Origin: Grifola frondosa
Taxonomy: Eukaryota; Basidiomycota; Agaricomycetes; Polyporales; Grifolaceae
Direction of reading: 5' to 3'
DNA length: 64,000 bases
NCBI GenBank assembly: GCA_001683735.1
Contig: LUGG01000015.1
Location: 1,054,001-1,118,000 of the forward strand
Below the pieces are notes generated by a model. The model saw only the letters and a program-made list of their open reading frames with translations. It made no database searches and was not told the origin of the DNA. Position 1 is the stretch's first letter. Each line of letters opens with the position of its first letter. The position numbers and the translations under genes were made by a program. Of the stretch, positions 59,256 to 64,000 are shown piece after piece.

Positions 59256-61499
59256 TCATACCTGATAAAGACGACTCTCGTGTATTTGGGCAAGCCGCCT
59301 TGCTTCCATCCAATAGGTAATGATCGGGGCAATATCAAGGTCCTTTGCCTCACGGCAAAATCGTCCGAAGTCCTTTTGGCCAAGTAGTTGATCATTGTCA
59401 TGGAATCGAACCCTGTCCACATACACTCTCCACAAAGGCTGTGACCCAGCTGTGTCCAGAGCTGCAGTCGCCAAAATCTCTTTATCATGGGTGTCCCAGT
59501 CCAATTCCCAAATTCTGTATGATCTCCATGGCGGTAGTAGCGCAATAGCTGCAAAAGCTTCCCGATCACCAGACTCTGGCCGCCACCTTGTCTTCTCTTT
59601 AATTCTGGAGTACCATTGTTTCTGCTTCCTTAGCAACTCTCTCAAAAGAGACGTCAGAAAGTCTACGAGCATTCGACCCATTAGATAAGGCGAGTGTTCC
59701 ACGAAGAGCCTCGCTGTAAACGTCCCTCGGTCGCCTGCAAGTCTGGATTCGGTCCTGCTATCGGTGTCCACGATCATATGAATGAACCCCTCCCCAAAAA
59801 TTTGCGATCGCTGGAAGAACTGTTTCCCAGACCAGTGGACAAGCTCGCTACGTGTGAATGTCGCATTTCCGTCGTACCCCTTTGCCGACCAGTCATCAGT
59901 GTCATTTTCCACCACCAGATCCATTGCGAATCCGGAGGTCCAGTAGCTTGATTGCGAATCTTGGCTCGGGGAGGGATCCACTCCAACGACGACTACAATC
60001 CTCCTCATAGATGGTGTCTCACGGAGCATGATAGCACCGCAGCGTCACTTCGCGTCATCATAGCGCTCTATCCTTAGCTTCAATCTGCTCCCTGCATCAG
60101 TATCCCACATACTCCGACGTGGAATCGTCGTCAAAGGATGGAGGTTCTGGGTGGCAAGTTGCTCGCGATCAAGGAGGATATAGAATTTCATCGTATTGCG
60201 ATCGTCACCATGGGCAGATGATGACGCGATATGCACGACGTAGATGTCCTGCGCTTCAAACCCCTCCGTGTCGTCACAGTCGACCACCGCGTGGTCGATG
60301 AATCGGTATTGACTCTTCGTCCCGGCCACATGCCTGAGAGACCAACAGTATATTCATTTGTACCGTGGGGTACGGCAATCATAGCAGGCCAAGGCGGCCA
60401 GATACCGGCCCTTCTCGCTTTTATGGGGTCGGATGGGCAGATGAATGCGGATACCGAAGTTGGTTAAGGAATGCTCCGGGGGCAGGAAGTCGGAGATCCC
60501 AAATATTTTCGAGTACTCGGTGTATGGTATCTGTTCCATGAGTCGAATATGAGAGAAACACTCTGGACCATGAGTGAGACAGGAATCCCAGTTGGGTCGA
60601 TCGGAGAAGGTCCACGCGAAAATCGTGTGATCAGTCGTTCTCTGTAAGATTTCGTGTTGCAGTCGCATGAACGCCTCGATTCCTTCGCCATAAATTGTCG
60701 GCATGTGTATCCCGAACAGCCCCATGAGGGAATACGCTCGGTCCTCCACTCTCGTAGTCGATCTCCTTGAGGCCCAACGCATGCGATCGGCGATACTGAC
60801 TTCCTCCAGCGGTAGTACACCGAGTAATACGTTGCAATGGACGCGTGAAGCCTCTTCAATGACGTGTACCATATCCTTGCGCGTCCCAACTTCGCTCCAG
60901 TTCTGTGCGAGGAAAACGCTTTCTCGCGGGGCGATCAACTCCTGGAGTGTCCACCCGCGGGTGAACCATCTGCTGTCCTTGAACATCGCCAGCCATCGCT
61001 CAGATTCCGAGCCATCTTCCACAAATTCATCGGGCGCGTCCGGTTCCATGTCTTTGTAGATAGAAGAATCATCGGAAGATTCGTCATCCGAGTCATCTTC
61101 CCATTTTCTTACTGTTTCGATGTCATCTGTGATCAAAGTCGCCGAGATATAAAGCGCTGCGGGTTTCGCGGGAACATCATCCAGATAGACGTAGCACACT
61201 TCGGCTTCCTTGTACCAAGCAAACATCGAGTTGATTGCTTCTGATAGCTCGGAGCTACTCGACTTGTCGATGCAGCAGGTGTCGATCCACACCCACTCGT
61301 AACCTTCATCGCGCGCCCTCTCACAGCAGCCAAAGACCTTTGGGAAACCCCGTAGCTTCTTCGCAATGTTGAGGTCCTGGATATGATGGAACAAGACCTC
61401 TTCCTTGCGCCATACATGAGACAGGATGGCGTATGGTTCTGCACGCTGACTGTTCGGAAACTCCTTGAGCGTGAGGGTCCTGGTATGTAAGAGACGCAT
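59256..61499 (-). pseudogene. HET-domain gene 2, interrupted by two in-frame TGA codons
   Basis: One frame of 748 codons from 61,499 to 59,256, broken only by TGA at 60,354 and TGA at 60,045. The HET domain is complete: MRLLHTRTLTLKEFPN, PYAILSHVW, WVWIDTCCIDKSSSSELSEA, WYKEAEVCYVYLDDV, WFTRGWTLQELIAPRESVFL, RVEDRAYSLMGLFGIHMPTI, YGEGIEAFMRLQ. An extra acidic insert (WEDDSDDESSDDSSIYKDM) sits inside the domain, before WFTRGW. After the first TGA the sequence still aligns with HET 3 (IYCWSLRHVAGTKSQY against VCGLRLHRIEGTTDQY), so the stop is a nonsense change and not an intron. After the second TGA, RCGAIMLRE matches RCGVALLRD of HET 3. The product would be a 381-residue protein with the HET domain but no C-terminal region. 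Confidence 0.75.
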
Positions 61500-61757
61500 T
61501 TTGTAATATTACTCGGATGGAAAGTGAGAAATTGATGTGGGTATGAGGATCCGCGAGGCAAATTATTGTGATCTATTCCGAGTCACAGGACTGTCGTCAC
61601 ATGGAGGAGGCAAGGTATAATAGAATGGTCTTATGTTTTGGAACGAGCGTGAGTGATATCGCATATTAATAAGTTGACACAAAACTTACCCAGCCTGGAA
61701 TATTGGAATCGATGAAGTTTGCTGCTGAGGACACTGGGATATGAGACAAACGCCGAC
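61500..61757. promoter_or_regulatory. Upstream region of HET 2
   Basis: About 260 bases between HET 2 and MITE 2. A promoter is expected here but no TATA box is obvious. Confidence 0.25.
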
Positions 61758-61950
61758 ATCAGGAAAACTCCAACTTTACTTCACTGCTTTTTGGTAATTA
61801 TTTGGCGCTTTTTGGCCACTTATTTGCCTGAAAATAAGTGAAAATAAGTAGATCCAATCTCTGAATCGACTTATCTCCTCATTTTTCGGCTTATTTTACT
61901 TTTTTTTCAGCCATTTTAGCTGGAAAAGTCGAATTTGAGTTTTCCTGATG
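61758..61950. mobile_element. MITE copy 2 (193 bases)
   Basis: Ends CATCAGGAAAACTC and GAGTTTTCCTGATG: the same terminal sequence type as MITE 1 apart from one base (C against G at position 7). AT-rich interior with AAAATAAGTGAAAATAAGTA and complementary stretches (GACTTATCTCC, GGCTTATTTTAC), giving a foldable non-coding sequence. No clear target duplication. Confidence 0.65.
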
Positions 61951-62576
61951 GATCGAGATCGATCAACAATGCATCTCGTTTGCCACAATTTTTCGAATTT
62001 CAACCATGACGACCAGCTCATTGCATATAACGCCTGTACGTTCTGTCTAAGTCAATATAGACTCATATTGTGCTCCACATTACGCGGGTATACCGTGTAA
62101 CCGAGGCGGTCTTCTCTAACCCATGGCGGCGCACGATCAAATGACTACTTCTGTGTTGAGACGTGGAACATGATTCAGGCAGAATGCCTAAGAGGGGTTG
62201 TGGCAAGGGCGTCACCGGATCCATGACGAGATGGGTTGGCACGGAATATGAGGTGAGCATTGTGTCCAAGATTTGGAGTCACTGCCTAAGAGAGTATAAA
62301 CTCTGTAGCAGGCTGATAGCAGTCCTCGTCGCGAGGATATAGGAAAGATTCCACTTTCCTTTCTCAATCCATCTTCGTATTTGTTTGATTCAACAACATA
62401 CGTGGATTCAACTCAATTGCTGGACAGCAGTCTTTCCGTTTGCGTGTCCCCCTCCGAGTTTCCTCTATGCAAGTCGCGACAAGAGAATTCCAGCACTGCA
62501 CATTGGATAGTGACAACTAGTGGAAATGGGCTTGGAATTGTCACTTCTATATAGGTATGCTACAGACAGTCCTCTG
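61951..62576. other. Intergenic region between MITE 2 and HET 3
   Basis: No gene or element recognised. Confidence 0.35.
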
Positions 62577-64000
62577 CTATATCTCCCCACCTTCGTCTCC
62601 TTCCCATACAATGTCAACATACCCCGCCCTGTACACATTGTCTGAGCGGAGTGTATATTCTGGATATGTTTCGCCAGCTATCCTTTCCCCTTGTCCTTGG
62701 TTACGCGCCATTTGGTTCTGTTCGCACGCAAGTCGATAGGCCTGCCCAAAATATGCGGCAACCTGAAGAAAGTCTTCCATGCGCAGCTTCTTGTTTCCAA
62801 AATGATACTTTGCGACGGTTTCATCATTCGAGTCTGTGAGTTCGCTCTTGTGGAACAACACTTTCTGCTCGTACGTCCCCCACAGTTGCTCTACAGGTGT
62901 CTCCTTGAGCCTGACCGCCTCGGGAAATCGAGATAGGGGTACCGTCGTGATCCCCTCTGATTCGGGATAGCCTTCGTCATCCAGGAATTGAGTGAAGAGG
63001 ATTCTTTCGGGCGAATACCAGTCGAACTGTTCCCATTGCAGATGTCGCGCCACGCTTCCCGTGTCTGGACCCCGCAAATGTCCCATGATAGCACCCAACA
63101 ACCACACTAAATCCCAGCCCCTCCGGTGCGGAGACATTTCCGCGTAAAGTTCCACCGTATTGATCCATTGTCTGTGTCCAGGCTGATACGACGGCTCGAC
63201 GGTCATGTGAATAAAGCCCGCTCCAAAATGCTGAGAACGCTGGAAGAACTGTTTCGAAGACTGGAGAAATCTCTGGTGTGTGGCTGCTGTGTCCCCTCGA
63301 TATTGTCGCCAGATTGATGTTGCTGCTTCACTATCGGAGGTGGAGTCCGTCGGCAGAGTTGCCCATATCCCGGTGCCATCGTCGACCAGCAGATCCATCA
63401 TCAATGCGAACACCGAGATATTCCACGACTTCTCCTGCGAATGCTGCATTCCTAGGATCATCGCTATTCTTGCTCCGGTCCTCTCATCTCGTAGGAGGGC
63501 AACTCCACAGCGTTGCAAATCATACGACGCGTCGATCGTCAAACACAATCTACCTTCATCGTCCGCCTTCCATTTCCCCTCCGGGATCAGCGCAGAGACA
63601 GAAAGCCCTTGCGAACTCAACGCGCGCGGAGAAACGAGAAAGGCGAATGTCGACATCTCCTGATGAGTTCCGAGTGTGTCAAAGTCATGGCTATCATGTA
63701 TCAGATACACCTCCTTCTCCCGGAAATGCTTCGCCTTCGTGATGTCCAAGTCCAGCAGCCCCATCCTCTGGTACTGGTCCGTCGTACCTTCGATCCGGTG
63801 CAGCCGCAGCCCGCACACCTTACGGGGCTCCCTGCGCCCGTCACTCAAGCGCACCCACTTCTGACACGCCAGAGCAGCGACACACCGCACCGCGCCCTCC
63901 TTCGTCCGGTACTCCCGCACCGGGAGCTTTATGCGGATCCCGTGATTCGTTATGGTATACTCGGGCAGCGGATCCCCTGCCGGGAACATCCGCGCGAACT
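62577..64000 (-). CDS. HET protein 3, C-terminal part (5' part outside window)
   Basis: An open frame running off the right edge and ending at 62,577. It starts in the window at FARMFPAGDPLPEYTITNHG, the region just after the HET domain in copies 1 and 2. It then holds LPVREYRTKEGAVRCVAALA, VCGLRLHRIEGTTDQYQRMG, RCGVALLRDERTGARIAMIL, KQFFQRSQHFGAGFIHMTVE (matching KQFFQRSQIFGEGFIHMIVD of HET 2) and LWGTYEQKVLFHKSELTDS, and ends WEGDEGGEI-stop. The HET domain itself should lie beyond 64,000. No breaks are seen in this part. It serves as the reference for the missing tail of HET 1 and the nonsense codons of HET 2. Confidence 0.7.
   Translation of the reverse strand, partial: FARMFPAGDPLPEYTITNHGIRIKLPVREYRTKEGAVRCVAALACQKWVRLSDGRREPRKVCGLRLHRIEGTTDQYQRMGLLDLDITKAKHFREKEVYLIHDSHDFDTLGTHQEMSTFAFLVSPRALSSQGLSVSALIPEGKWKADDEGRLCLTIDASYDLQRCGVALLRDERTGARIAMILGMQHSQEKSWNISVFALMMDLLVDDGTGIWATLPTDSTSDSEAATSIWRQYRGDTAATHQRFLQSSKQFFQRSQHFGAGFIHMTVEPSYQPGHRQWINTVELYAEMSPHRRGWDLVWLLGAIMGHLRGPDTGSVARHLQWEQFDWYSPERILFTQFLDDEGYPESEGITTVPLSRFPEAVRLKETPVEQLWGTYEQKVLFHKSELTDSNDETVAKYHFGNKKLRMEDFLQVAAYFGQAYRLACEQNQMARNQGQGERIAGETYPEYTLRSDNVYRAGYVDIVWEGDEGGEI

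Overview
The window looks like nuclear DNA of a mushroom-forming basidiomycete (Agaricomycetes). Genes are cut by many short GT-AG introns of about 45-60 bases. The transposon types (KDZ transposase with a CxC2 cysteine cluster, DUF6570-type and Helitron_like_N Helitrons), the basidiomycete-style HET proteins and an AMT/MEP ammonium transporter all fit. The species cannot be told from the sequence. Nothing bacterial or organellar was seen, nor any rRNA or complete tRNA gene.

Layout. (1) 1-9.65 kb: four intron-rich members of one protein family that I do not recognise, arranged as two head-to-head pairs in tandem (- + - +). (2) 10.5-12.15 kb: an MFS transporter gene, possibly decayed. (3) 12.52-19 kb: a Helitron on the minus strand with a readable 3' terminus (hairpin plus CTAG|T), a small accessory gene and a broken RepHel gene. 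(4) 20.4-21.98 kb: a tRNA-derived SINE-like repeat and GC-rich gene debris. (5) 21.98-31.93 kb: two 4.5-kb foldback elements, each with 1.86-kb inverted arms built largely from a 31-base iterated palindrome and each flanked by a 7-base target duplication. They lie in two tandem copies of an acidic AGVDEEE-type coding repeat. This is the most novel structure here. (6) 32.3-46 kb: five genes of unknown role (one with a GRF-type zinc finger) next to an almost intact KDZ transposase gene. (7) 46.6-47.1 kb: a second SINE-like copy, which supplies the end of a HET reading frame. (8) 47.06-64 kb: three HET-domain genes, all minus strand (one intact, one with two nonsense codons, one cut by the window edge), interleaved with an AMT ammonium transporter, a second and different Helitron cut off at a MITE, and a second MITE of the same family.

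How it fits together. Most of the window is accessory and transposon-rich DNA. Clearly housekeeping-like content is limited to the ammonium transporter and perhaps the MFS gene. HET genes (self/non-self recognition), KDZ, Helitron, foldback, SINE and MITE sequences sit together, as in fast-changing regions of fungal chromosomes. Several otherwise open frames are broken by an in-frame TGA or by one-base shifts in homopolymers. The first suggests decay, possibly by CpG deamination. The second could be decay or residual sequencing error.
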